Below, piece by piece: positions 1 through 13,300 of a stretch of 64,000 bases of DNA (position 1 is its first letter; the number at the start of each line of letters is the position of its first letter). This stretch comes from Dirofilaria immitis (Eukaryota > Nematoda > Chromadorea > Rhabditida > Onchocercidae): positions 1,612,001 through 1,676,000 of the forward strand of contig JAKNDB010000110.1 of assembly GCA_024305405.1 (NCBI GenBank), written 5' to 3'. Under the pieces are notes generated by a model, which worked only from the letters and a program-made list of their open reading frames with translations, was not told the origin of the DNA and did no database searches. The position numbers were made by a program, and so were the translations under genes.

Positions 1-2198
1 ATATTAAACACTGATCCTATTTTAAAATAGAAACCGATTTTTACTTTTTTATTGGGGAGACTTTTTTCACTCATGTATTAGATTTGGCTATCGCAAGAAA
101 TTTGAAAAATATGAAATTCATGCATATATTAAAGAAAATTTGATTTATCAGGAGCCTATTAATGATCAACAAAAAGAGTGCATTAGTTGAAGCCTCATTA
201 AAATCAAATTATTTTTTTTTTGAAATTTCATTTATTCTATCAATGCTAATGTTAAATAGCTTGCTATCATACAATTACAAGATCTATTTATTGCAGAGAA
301 ATGTCTGCATTTAACTAACATGTTTAGCTTATAACTTCTAGTGTTTCAATTATTTCTATTATAACTTTTTTTTCCAAATAAAACTTCAACTTATGGAGCA
401 TCATTCCATTAGTCTCAACAACTTATCATTGGCATCAGTTATTCATCTCTTACTTTTATTAATTTCAATAATTCATCAAAAATTTGATTTATACAAATAC
501 AGTGGATTACCGCTACAATAATGGCTTACACTGCTTCCCTTATTTGTGGAAGCGATGCTGATCCATCAATTCAGTCCTTTGAGTTGTTCATTTAAACACT
601 CACGAATGTTTTTAAGAATCAAAAATTGAAGGAAAAAAATTAGCTTAATTCTTCCCTTTAGATATATTAGTCCTTATTCGGTTATGTCATAATATATTAT
701 ATCATCATAATACAAACAGGAAATAAACTACACACCATTGATTTTTGCTGAACTTACGAATTTAATTCTACTTAACGCCTGTTTCTTTTAATCAGCACTT
801 TCGAATGTCAGTAATCATAGCAAAAAAAACTGATATTGCTATCTCAAAACACTAATTTTGTTCTAGCTGACATGTTGATCCATCAATGACTAATGATCAA
901 GAAACGCATTGCTAATCCGATATTATATCATCGATAAAAGTGTTAGTAAGCATAAATGAAAAATGCTAGCACGATATTTTTTAAACCAGGATAAATTTAC
1001 TTGAATTTTGAACAACTAATTACTTCCTTGTTCTGTCGAACTTTTGAAATGTAAATTAAGATTATCGATTCACCCGAATTCATCTTCATAGATTTAAATT
1101 ATATCAGAGCAATTCTGACTTAATCGCAAATGTGAAAATTAATTCCGATATGCTGAAAATCAAAAACAAAAAAATTAGTCCTTAATGATAAAAAGAGAAG
1201 TTTTAAACAAAAATCTGATCATAATTAAAATCTGATTATGTTAATAGACAGGCATATAATTCGCTATTAAATGTACCTTCACTTTACAGCAGCTAAGTGG
1301 CGATGCTTTGGCTGAAAGTAATTCAAAAGAATTAATAAGGAAATTCATGATATTTTTAAGAATTAGGATGATAATAGCAGAAAAATTATAATAAAAAAAC
1401 TTTAAATAAAAAGTGCTTTTTATTAGCATTAAAATAATGAATGGCATTAATATAACATGAGAAAAAATATAATGAAATTTGTTTTTTTGAAATTGTGATG
1501 TTTCAAAAAATATTACTAACCTGTTTTTAAGAATTTTAGATAACATCAAATCTTGGTATAAGCATGTATGTTTAATTGAAAATAAAGTGAAATAATCTGT
1601 TACTTACTATAATTTCTAATTTCATGGCGCATTTTTTGGCTATTTTATATGAAATTATATAAGAGGTTAAAAATAGCTTCGTTCATTTGAAAATAATTGA
1701 TTTTTGGCTTTAAATCCTTTTGCTATCGAAAATTTTTTCTTTTATAAAATGAACGAGCATTAAAGTTTATGACATATATTAACCATGCTAGTTAGACCAA
1801 TACCTGAAATTTCTTTTCCTTAAAGCAACCAATAATTTTTAAATAAATGATCTTTCTATCATAATATGTTCCAAGAATTATTCAGCTTGTTAAATTTTAT
1901 TTACTTATTTACAGGAAAAAATAAATACACATTCATGATGTTCTTATATAAAAACGAAAATTTTTATTCTTATTGTATCAGAATAAATGATAAAACTAAC
2001 AAATAATTGCAATGCAAAATGTTGAACATTTAATAAATGGAAAATAGCTATTAAAATTGTTTTTGATCAGAAGCTGACCGCATGAAATTAAATGGCATAT
2101 TGCGTTTGTTAAAAGAAATAATTTACGGCTAAAATATATTCCTGTTAGCTAAAATTTTAAAATTTAAAAGAAATGTATGATTATTCATTATGATAACA

Positions 2199-2238
2199 AT
2201 GATGATGATGATGACGATGATGATGACGATAATGATGC
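2199..2238. repeat. GAT/GAC trinucleotide repeat
   Basis: Imperfect gat/gac repeat seen directly. It lies in non-coding sequence. Confidence 0.85.
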
Positions 2239-3211
2239 ATACTTGAAAAGCCAACTTTATAATTACCATAATTTATGACGAAGTGCCACATATACTTTTG
2301 CAATCATGCTAATCTATATTTTTTTATTATTCATTTCTGCTTTTTCCGCCTATTTGGCATTTTTTTACAGATGGCTTTCCAACAAATATAATGATCTTAA
2401 TTTTTAGTTATTTCATCGTCTTCTCCAAAAAATAATTGTTTTTAATTCAATTCTAAAAATGTTGTATCATCTATAGGCTTCGTCCCTGTAGAATGAAAAC
2501 GATAGACATTAAAATAATTTAATTGAAATCTTCCAATAAAATTGTTTTTTCGATCTTTTTCATCTGTCTAAATGTTTATTCTTGCATCTTTGTTAAAGAA
2601 AATCAAGCTTATATGGATAATTAAAGTGAAACAATCTGAATTTAAATTTCATTTTGAAGATGATTAAATTAACAAATGTGATGACTGATAGATTCTTCGA
2701 TTGCGATAAGTTTAATTCAATGATATCGATGTATAATCCATTCGTTCTTTGCAGAGGAACAGAATCATTTGATAATTCACCTGTATTTTATTTCTAGCTT
2801 ATTTCTTAACACTCTTTAAAAGTTTTAAATTCACAAAGAAGGAAAAAACAAATAATTACCTTTATTATTCAAGTAAAACATTTTTTTCTCCTGCTTTATT
2901 TTCACCTTTATCGGGTGGACTATAATAGACTATAAAGGACACCTCAGAAACTGGGCAAATATGAAATTTGTAATTATTGAACCAATTTCTTTTCTCAATT
3001 TTGTCAATTGTCAAGTTTCCTTAAGTTTTCTTTTTTCTTTAGTTATTCATTAATTAAAAAAATGAATGTTGTGAATATGTTTCTGAATATATTTTATGAT
3101 ATTACAAAGATTGGCTATGTTAGATATCTTTTTTACACTTATTTAATTTTGATGAACTATCGTTCATTTATTTAGCAGTTAGAAAAATGGAAGAAAATGC
3201 TGAAAATTCAA

Positions 3212-3213
<2 letters not shown>

Positions 3214-3255
<42 letters not shown>
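3214..3255. repeat. (TTA)n microsatellite
   Basis: Fourteen uninterrupted tta units, seen directly. Confidence 0.95.
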
Positions 3256-3256
<1 letters not shown>

Positions 3257-5394
3257 AAATATTACTGTATTGCTCACCTTCTTTTCTGATTATTAATTTT
3301 TTTGTAATGATAGATTGATCTTAAATTTATTGAAATTAAGTAAAACGATATTTTCATATTAGCATTAAAAGTGAACTGTTATTTTAATTCGATAGTGTTC
3401 TGTCATCGATAATAGATTATTTCATATAATTTTAAATTGCTTCCAGAATTTTTATGTATCATATCGATTTCAGTCATAATTCCTAGAATCATTCTTTATC
3501 CCAATATTTTCCAAATTCATTAAGCTTTCGTACAGACGAAGAGCGAAACTGTTGGAATAGTATCAAATTTCAGTGTATAGCAAAGATAGTCATTGCATGT
3601 CGGCTCTCAATGATAAAATTTCAGCTTAGTAATATTACTTCCTGAATTCCTCCCAAATTATGTTATAGCTTAAATTTATTCAATACAAGTACTTTAAAAA
3701 TCTCTCTTTGCATAAGAGTTGCTTCAATTTCAAGATTTTTATTTATTGCCTAATTCATATCACCGAAAAACACCATTTAATGATAATCTGAAATCAAAAT
3801 CCTATCAATCTGCAATAGATGTTCAATGTTTTTCTGCCATTTCAAAATTCAGTTTTTCTAGTCTACTAGCTGAATGCTAGTAGCTTGGTTTAGATCATGT
3901 GGTAGAATCGTCGCTTACATGAAGAAAAATGATTTAGAAAACTTCATTTATCATTAAAGATTTCAGGAAAAAAGTTTTTGCTTGTAAGTGCTGAGGTATA
4001 AAGTACAAAAAGTATTGGAATTTTGCAATGTCATGAATTTGTAATCAATTGAAGAAAACGGAAATTGAGGAAAATGCGGGATGCTCAATGAATAAGAAAG
4101 TTTAGAAATTTGTAGAAAGAAATGGACAGAAAATTTACGTTCAATATGTCGTAATTATGATTTAAGTTGTAGAGAAGACTGGGCGATAATTTTGTTTGCA
4201 ATCATTCTGTCTCAAACATTTTCATTTTACTTACCTTTCTTTTAAATCGAATTTAATGTCATTGTTGAAAAAAGGGTAAATGTTGAATGTTTGATGCAAA
4301 ATTGTTTTTTCTTTTCTTATTTCTAATTCTTTTTCTTCGTAGGTTGAATTGTTTATTCTGTATGTGTACTGGATGAAAAATTTAGAATTATTTAATTTTT
4401 TCGAATTTTTGTTATTTGCATCTTAATAGAAATGTTTCAATTGCTGGATTTTTTAGACTCAAGAGTCTTTTTTATTTTATTTTATTTCAATTTCACTGGA
4501 AATGATAGTTTTTCCAACTTATCAATGCCATATACCAAGTACACTACTGAGTTTCAAAATTTACATTTCAAACAAATGCAGCAGAATGAAAAAAATATTT
4601 TGCTCCAAAAATACCCAGAATCATTTATCATTGGTGCAAAAACTAGTACTTTATAGATTAATGATATAATTGGAAGATTATCACTATGATAATAATAATT
4701 ACTGCAACATATATTTTCTCCTATAGTGACGTGAATGTATTACGATGCAGCTATCAATAGTGATAATACAAACAGGAAAAAACAAATGAAACAATATGAG
4801 CTGTTAAATCGGTTTCGTTTCATTGAATTAGGCTTCCGATAGTTCCCTTGTGTTATTGGTTGTTGTAAATTATTTTCGTACGGATCTATTCTAAAACTTC
4901 AACGACACATCCGAACTGTACAAGCGCTAAACCTATTTATTATGAAATCTGTTGTTAACATTTTATCAAATACTACGGGACAATAAAACAAAAGTCAGAA
5001 ATTGCAGTTGCTTTAACGATCGAAAGAGAGTAAGTTACAATCAGTGTCTTACGAAATTTTCAAAAGTTTGATTAAACGGATGTCATAAGCAAAATTTTTA
5101 TCGTTTAAGTTGCATGATTATAATTAATCTAGATATTTTAATGCCATACATTTTTAGTCACAGTTTATATTTCTAATTATTATTTCTTCAAAAAAAAAAG
5201 ATTTTTCTATTTTATAACAGTGAATATTAGGAATCATTCCCGATAAATTTTCTGCTAGTATCTAGAAATTTATTTCGGTCATGATCCAATGTGATAATAA
5301 TGGTGTTACAGAGATTTTAGAAAAATTTGAATTTGAATATTTCTCTCATCTTTTTCACTTTTTTTTTGGAATAAGCAAAGGAAGACGAGAAAGA

Positions 5395-5428
5395 CAGAGG
5401 AGAGAGAGAGAGAGAGGAGAGAGAGACA
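5395..5428. repeat. GA-rich simple repeat
   Basis: Interrupted ag/gag tract seen directly, within a longer purine-rich stretch. Confidence 0.9.
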
Positions 5429-6930
5429 AGGATTAACGAAATGAAAATAAATTCATAAGTCTCGACGAAAAAAGAAAAGTCAACATTTAAAAAAGAGGAA
5501 ATAAACGAACAAAAAATCATAGTGCTTGAATCCACTTATAATGCTAAACATAGTGAATAACTTCCGCTAGCTAGAGTTGAAATAACTTAAATCTAACGAA
5601 ATTCTGAATCACGAATTTTCTTTCTTTTTCTCTCAGCTACATTGAACATTATTTTTCCTTGAACTATGCGACAGTTTTCGAAATTAGTTCTTGTTATTTC
5701 TTGAATCAACTTTTTGATTGCTTTGTCGAAAAAATTAGTTAATTCATTTTTTTTTGGTGTATTTAATATGCTCCAATTTAATAGCTATTTAGGATTCTTG
5801 AACATGTGGTTTTTTTTTTTAAACCGGGAATCTATAGTCAAAAAATCGTAAATTTTATGCCTGATTTGTCGAATAACAATTATCATTGGTTGATGAGATA
5901 GGAAAGCTTCATAAAATTTATAAATGAAAGATTAATAGAAATTTCGTCTGATTGATATTATTTGGTTGCTTTAATAATTATAATGTTTCGGCATTTTCAC
6001 ATTTTTTACCGTTACTCTTTATCACTGTCTTTGCTGTTGTATCATTACTAAAGTATTATCATCATTGCTGTAGGTATCGTTTCCTATCGGTATTCCCTTC
6101 AACAAAATAAGCAATTTATACAATACTATTAAATATGAATATTGAATACTTTTTTCGATTGAGTTTTTCTACTGGAATTGTAATAAAGCAGAAGAAATTA
6201 TTTGCATCGAAAAGCATAAAATGAAGATCGTGATAATATTCATTTGGATACGACAAGTTCTTGTTTGACAAAATAGTCAGGACTATTCATATTTGGGTAA
6301 TTCATGTTTTTATGGTTTAAATCCAAAAAATACGGCAAGTAAAAAAGTTTGATTCTTATGAATAGAGTTAAACATTCTTAACAGTTACAATATTATTTTT
6401 ATTTGATTTAACTATTTTATCCGATTGTCACATTTCATTTTGCCTTGCATCTTTCTCACATGTAATTTAATGCATATTATTCATATTAAATTAGATATTT
6501 TACATTGTTTTTTCAAATAAAAATTTTTAGTTATAATTTTTTGAGATTTTAGAAAATTTCATCATTTTTATGCCTTTTGCTTTGATGGAAGCCATAATTC
6601 TAAGCGTTTATTGCTTGAATCCAATGCAATACTTCAAAATTAATTTTAGATGGCTTAGTAGCGTCAAGAATTTTAGAACTTTTGGAAACTTCATCCTTCA
6701 ATACAAAATTAATGCCTTTCTTTCTCGAACTATACTAACGAATTAACAATATTATAACTAATGTATTAATAGAATTGAATGCAATAATAATAGATCTCGA
6801 ACATTTTTCAAATTGTCATTCTCGCTTTTATTCTACTGAGTCTTTCTTATTTTTCTTTTCTATATAATGAATTATCGCACTATGATATAGAGAAATTAAT
6901 AGCACATGGTCTCTCAAACTTTGTTCACAG

Positions 6931-7615
6931 CATGTTGACTTATAATATAGATAGTACTAATGGTGTGATTCTTCAAGTTGAAGTATTTTTTGGCAGAATC
7001 GAAAGTTGTTTGTGGCAGAAAGTAAATGATATGTTTAAATCTAAATTTATGCCATCAAATAGACATTACTCCACTAAGCGAAGGGTTGGACAAATAAATG
7101 TTTGTAATAGCGCAATCGTAGAATTAACATCCATCGAAAAATGCTTGATCAAGGATGAAAGACAAAGTCAAGAAAATGATATTGATGACAATAGAAGAAT
7201 AAACCGTTTTACCGGCAAAAATTAGAAATTAATGAAAATAAAATCGTTAGGGAAATAATTGGTCAAGACTATCATATTCCAAGCAGTGCAGAGTAAGATC
7301 ATCCATCTAAGTTTGATAATGCTGTCATCAACAAAATGATAATTGTGATTTTTGATTTAATCTGCTGATAATAATGTTATAATTTTTTGTTGCGCCAGAA
7401 ATGCTATAACGATAATGATAATGACATAAATTGAAAAAAATATAGACGATGAAAATAATGAATTCAAAGTCTTCTGGGAATTTCATGATGAGAAACTTGA
7501 ATATAGCATTGACTTTATAAAAAAAAAGCAGTTAATTCTCACTACCATAAATGTTGAACCAATCGAATATGAAAAAAAGGACAAGAATGAAAAGAAGGAC
7601 AAAATTCTTGTTTGA
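6931..7615 (+). CDS. Unrecognised two-segment coding region
   Basis: I do not recognise this protein. Segment 1 begins directly after an acceptor (ttgttcacag) with ATG at 6932 and reads openly for 97 codons to a TAG. One extra A in the A-run 7217-7221 would let it continue (KLEINENKIV...) to a strong donor at 7293 (gtaaga). Segment 2 follows an acceptor at 7444-7445 and reads DENNEFKVFWEFHDEKLEYS... for 55 codons to TGA at 7613-7615, with a Lys/Glu-rich tail. The phases of the two segments do not match as written, so the join is unsettled and a second sequence error or a different exon is possible. Coding-like sequence continues after the stop (to about 7670) and again near 7880-7950. Coding character is inferred from amino-acid composition and splice sites only; there is no recognisable domain. 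Confidence 0.4.
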
Positions 7616-10381
7616 AATTTTGCATTGAAAATACATCGCAGAAGTTTTGAAACGATAGTGATTGAGAAATAATCTCATTGTTTTTTTTTTTAGTAACGGA
7701 AAAAGGAATTTAATAGATTATTTAAACAATATATCTCATTTAAAAAATAATACAGGTAAGAATGTTTTTCGTATTTTAAATTCTAGAAATGTTGTGAAAT
7801 TTTAATTCCTGTGTAGTGCAAACGTTCTGGCGACAGTCATCAATTGATAATTGCAAAAACTTATTTACTAACGCCTGTTTGAGATAAATCCAAAAGTAAG
7901 CCGTGATTTGATGTTGAATGGTTGCAAAGAAATCCGCTAGAAATTTATTTCAGTTTCTTTATTTCTTTCTCTTTTCTCAAAAAAAGGAAGAAAAAAATTG
8001 CGTTTGAGAATGTTAAAGCAGTTTGTTATCAGAGCAATGATTAAATACGGTATTGAGTAAATAATTGAGTTAGATGTTTGATGAAAGGTTATAGAGAATT
8101 TGAAATTTAAAAATTTTTTTATTTATTATTTGATTTCATCTTTCTCCTGCTCGTCTGTTTCATCATTCCCATCTTGCAGATCATCAGATGATATTTTATG
8201 AAATTTCGGATATAATTAAGCAAAGATTACTACATTGAGCCGTAAAAATATGCTGTGTCGCGAAGTTTAACGAAATATTTTATGTCTGGAACTAAGAAAT
8301 TGTTTAAAGAATTCAAAACCAATATTTAAATGGCGAAGAAAAAAAAGTTGTCTGAAATCGCGTGTTATACTTTCGTTTCGCTGCTAACTTCATTTTCTTC
8401 GAAAATTTGAAAAATAAAAGTCATGAAATCATGAATGCAAGACGAAGGATTATTTTTCTTATATAACAAAGGTATGGAAAAAAAGCGAACTTTTTGTTTC
8501 CCATTTTTTTCTTCTTCCAATAGTAACAGAGTCGTAGTATTACTTGATATCCTTTTATCATTTCCGCTTCTTTCTTTTTTTTGAACTACAGCTTTTTATT
8601 GATCATTTTTTAGAAAGCCGGCATTACAATAAGATGTTCCGAATTTAGAAAATATATTATTTCGCTAGTAACTTAAAATACGAAATTCAGTTAGTAAAAA
8701 AAAAAGATAAAATGGAAATTGAAATGAGAGAGAAGTTAAACGTTGAAAAAAAGTTAAAAATGATTTGAACTTAATTGTATTTCTTATACTTTTTTTTCAT
8801 ACCTGCATAAATTGATAAATGAAATAGATTTAAAATTTTTCTAAAAACTTACAGGATTAATAGCAACATCTCCAAAAAATGAACCTCTAACCTATTCTAA
8901 TCTTCGATGTAGATGCTTTCATTGATATCTTAAACAGTCTAAACCAATTTAATTTCGAAAGAATATAGAAATCATATCCAATTGTAAGAAAATTATAATC
9001 ATTCTTTAATAATGTTATAGTGCTTACCAAAAATAAACAACAAAACAGAAGTGAGAGAGAGGGAGAGAAAAAAAGAAAACATCAATTTATGCAAAGCCAA
9101 ATTATTAAGAAGTGATTTCTCAGAAGTGCATTTTGCTTAACATTCATGAGTTCCAGTATAATTGTAAGTATTATATTTTAGTTATAAAAACAAAAATTAC
9201 TCATCAATTTTTTCTTTTGTTTTCTTATTAGAATATGAAAAACTTTTCGATTGTATATCTAATTTAAATTATAAAAAGCCACGAAATGGAAAGTTTCCAA
9301 TTTATATTTCTTTTTAAGAAAAAAGATTTAGCAAAAGGATGATTTTAAAATAACCAAATATTGTTTGTTCAATTTCTAATACTAACATCAATATGAATCC
9401 TTTTTATAGTTTTTAGTTTGGAATTTGAGGCGAAAAAAGTTCATTTTATTATTAAATCTTGAACTTAATATGAGAAAAGAGTTCATTTTTTCTCCTTCCA
9501 TCTTCTGATAATATCGAACACTTAATTTGAAATTGTGAAATGGAATAATTTCTCAATGAATGCTATTTCTGCATAATTTATGCATTTCAGGTGAGATGAT
9601 AATATTTTATAAAGATGCAGTTATAGTTCACAATTTCATTGCCACATCATTTCCTTCAATTCAATAAAGCTGAAACTTGTTGCATTGTAAGAGTGATAGT
9701 AAGTTAGACTCATCGACACACCTAAATCAACGAGTAGATATGATAGAAAGGATTGATTAAACTGCTAACATTCTAAGCATCTTTCATTTCGGAAAGTTAG
9801 TAGTATTCGGTTGTGTTCTGTCATACTGTTCTACTAACTGAAATGGATAACATCTTAAATAACTCTGCTGTATTCCTTATTATATGTCACATTTCCTTTC
9901 CTTTTTTTCCCGCACTTACTATTATTAACATTAATATGCTTATCAACATCATTAATTATTATATAATTTCAGGCCAAAATCATGCTAAAAATTAATTTAA
10001 AATTTATCACTAAATTTCTTTAAATTTACTTTCTTATCACAAAAGCATGCTGATTTAATGAGAGAGTTGGAACAATGTAATTTAACCGAAAATATTTTAT
10101 CTAAATACCATTATTAATTTAAATGTTATACAAATTTTGTATGGCTATAATGCATATTTATATCCTGTTTATCTAAATGAATGTTTATTTTATTATATAC
10201 CTGTACATATAAGTGTATATATAGATCTATAAGTAGATATGAATATATAAATTCCAGGTCTAAACAGTTAGCGCTCTTAGCAACGCTCTATTTTTCTAAT
10301 TTCTTTCTTATAAGCGAGCCTTTAATGGTTATCGGATGGTGAAATATGTATTGCTAGTAACAGTTCATACTTTACATTTTA
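7616..10381. other. Intergenic DNA upstream of the copine gene
   Basis: No gene recognised. A short acidic frame on the minus strand at about 8129-8200 (SSDDLQDGNDETDEQEK then stop) looks protein-like, but I found no acceptor or partner exon for it. The rest is AT-rich. Any copine promoter should lie in the last few hundred bases, but I cannot point to a specific element. Confidence 0.5.
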
Positions 10382-13300
10382 ATGACACCACCCATTATGG
10401 ATCCACAAACTTTGGATCAAATCGTCATGATAAAGTGAGTTATTATTTTATGATCAGTTATCATTCTTTCTAGTCTTTCTTTTTCTTTTATTTTATTCAT
10501 TTCCATATTTAATAATCACTTGTTTGAAATCAATCATTTTCATTTGATTCATCTAAACAGAAAAAAAAACAAAAGGTTAGTAAAGTTATTGAAAGCAATC
10601 ACTTTTGATAAGAACAGGAAATAGCAAAATAAAAATTTTAAAAATAGTTAACATTATTCTAGATCCATTTAATTCTACCTCATTTTGACTATAAAAATGA
10701 AAATTTTTCTTTTTTAACCTGAATGACAAAGAGGGTGGATGTGAAATAAACAAGGCGTTGTTTGAGAGTACTTTTGCTTCTTGCTTTTTTTTTTTCTTTG
10801 ATATTCTAGGATTTGACTAGAATTTTAGATGAAATAAATTAAAACACTCACAGGAAATAACTTTTCCTTCTCTCCTCCAGGACATACGATAATAAATTAT
10901 ATATATATATATATATTGAGCGTAAAATATTATTATTGTTAATTAGCTAAAAGAGAAATTTCCTAGTATTACAAAATTTCAATGCTAATAAACATTGAGA
11001 CAACATTACTTCGACACCTTTATTTCATATTATCATTTAAAATGCTGTTTTAGTAGCAAAAGTTTGATAACTTGTTAATAATTAAAATCTCTCCCATGTT
11101 CTACAAGTCATACCCTTGCGCCAATATTTTTCTATTTTTCTTTTTTGTTTACATCCTAAGTTTTGCATTAGCCAGCCGTTGTTCTTGAAACTGAAAAGCT
11201 TATTGCTATTCAAAAAGGCAATGAAGTGATCAATTCTAAAAAGGGACAATTTACATAATATGAAGCATGTTGTCTCATCAAACATAATATTGGCAAATGT
11301 ATGACATTTGCCAATAAATGATTTATAATTTTTTGCCACCTCTTTAGCATAAATATATTCAATTTGAATATTCAGCGAAGATATTAGAATTTTAAAACTG
11401 TGTCTGCGTTTGCATAAATTGAATTAGATTAATTGAAATTGTTTAATGAATAACGGTATGGGATATATTTCGCGTGAGATCACGCTATTATGCAAATGAT
11501 GCAGTGCTATCTTATTAATTCTATCATGATTGAACTTTATTAGTGAAGTGAAAAAATTTTAAATTTCCTTCGTCATATCATGAATAAATTTATAATGCTT
11601 TGCATCTTTAGTTTCAACAGAAATTATTGATCATTTGTTGATAGTTGTATAATAAGTTTTGCCTGAACAATTATTTAAAAAGTTAGCACAACAAGAATTT
11701 AAGGACTTTTAAAAATTTAGGAGAAATTTATTGAAGGAGAAATAGAGGAAAATGTAAAACTAATAATGGATAACTAGGAATTTCTTTGTTAAACATTCAG
11801 ATTTAGAATATTCATTTGAAAATTAAGTTATTCTAATCCATTTATTTTTCATTTTGAGCTGGTCCAACACACAAATCATTTGATCAAAAATAAACAGTCA
11901 TGGCTTAATTTCATCTGAAGAAGCATAAAGGAAAAGCGTATAAGTAATAAGTAATCCCGAAGATTCTGTTTGTTTATTAATATCCAGATTTAAAGTATTT
12001 ATTTTAAAAAATTTTTTGTAAATTGAAATATTCGGACTAAAGCATTTATTTAATAATTAAGTTACCATGATCCGCTTAGTTTCCATCTCTAACTGATCCG
12101 TCTAATCGAACAAATAGAAGATCCAATCAAAAATAAAAATCATGATTTTGTCTCAGATTTAGAATTTTCTTTTCCAAAAATTCTGGAAATTCTATCCTTC
12201 AATTTCCTAAATAAGAGCACTTATATCATTAAAGAAACTTTACGTGGTGTTTGCTTTTGCCAAAATGTGATTATGTATTTATGAACAAAACACTCATTAT
12301 TAGTTCAGTAATACGGTGTTACAACATTTTCCTTCAATAAGAATCAAATTCTATTTCGCTTTAAATTTATCAAATTTTAAAGGCTAAATATTGGGGAAAA
12401 TTTTAAATATAGCAAGCTGATGAAGCATTTATAATTTGCTATCTTCCAAGCAACAACCATTACTTGGCACAAAATTGATCTTTAAACTACAACTAATCTT
12501 TTGATAAATTTGAAAACTTTAATTAAATTTAAACAAAACATTTAAATTTTTAATGAAATTGCCTTCGTGGAATACTTTTAACTACAGTAATCCCTAGATA
12601 CAAAAACGGGAAAAAAATGAAACCAATAATCGAATGAATAATAGTGAAATTGCAGTGAAAAGCAACAAAGTGGCCGCGGAATGGAAGTTGAGGACCAAGG
12701 CCGACCTTATTCCGATGTCGTACTAACTATCTCAGCTCGGTTTGCCTATTTCATAACTTTAATAAATCTGAAATTGTAAATACAGCAAAAGGGAAACAAA
12801 AATTATTACCATCTAGAAATTCAGCATCCTTTAATTGAAAAAATCAAAGCGTAAAAGTTTGCTGATTTATATAAAATTTCGAGAGTCAAAAATTTGTGAT
12901 CTTCAAACATTTATAAAGTAATTGTTCAGAGATATCAAAGATGTTGATACTGATTCCTACAGCGATCCTTTTGCATTGTAAGCGAAGCAAATGCAGGATT
13001 AGTAAGATGCAGAACTTGGAAGGAAATCGGTCGAACCGAAGTAAATATGCTTCAGTTGTATTTCGCTTGTGATGTAAAACCTTTCAAATCTATTTAGCAA
13101 TTATATAAGCAATTAACGTGCTAAAATTATTCACGTTAATCTAAGAAATTCAAGCTCAAATTGCATTTCATGCGTAATGAAATTATTATCAATGTGAGCT
13201 GTTTATCAGCAATCTAATGCTAAATGTCCTTAATTTATCACCAATATGCATATACATATGTAAAATGAAGTTTAATATTCTGATATTTATAGGTGATAAA

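Larger units (their letters stand above)
1..6900. other. AT-rich intergenic stretch
   Basis: No gene is recognised here. Reading frames are short and of low complexity, including a hydrophobic Phe/Ile-rich frame on the minus strand at 1241-1549 that looks compositional. A frame at 4432-4656 (+, 74 codons) has an unremarkable protein-like second half but no recognisable domain and no clear splice context. The stretch contains a GAT/GAC repeat, a TTA microsatellite and a GA tract, listed separately. Confidence 0.6.

Noticed and set aside
1241..1549. 102-codon hydrophobic frame on the minus strand
   Set aside because: Phe/Ile/Leu-rich composition expected from AT-rich DNA; no splice context or domain, and frames of this length are expected by chance in a window of this size.
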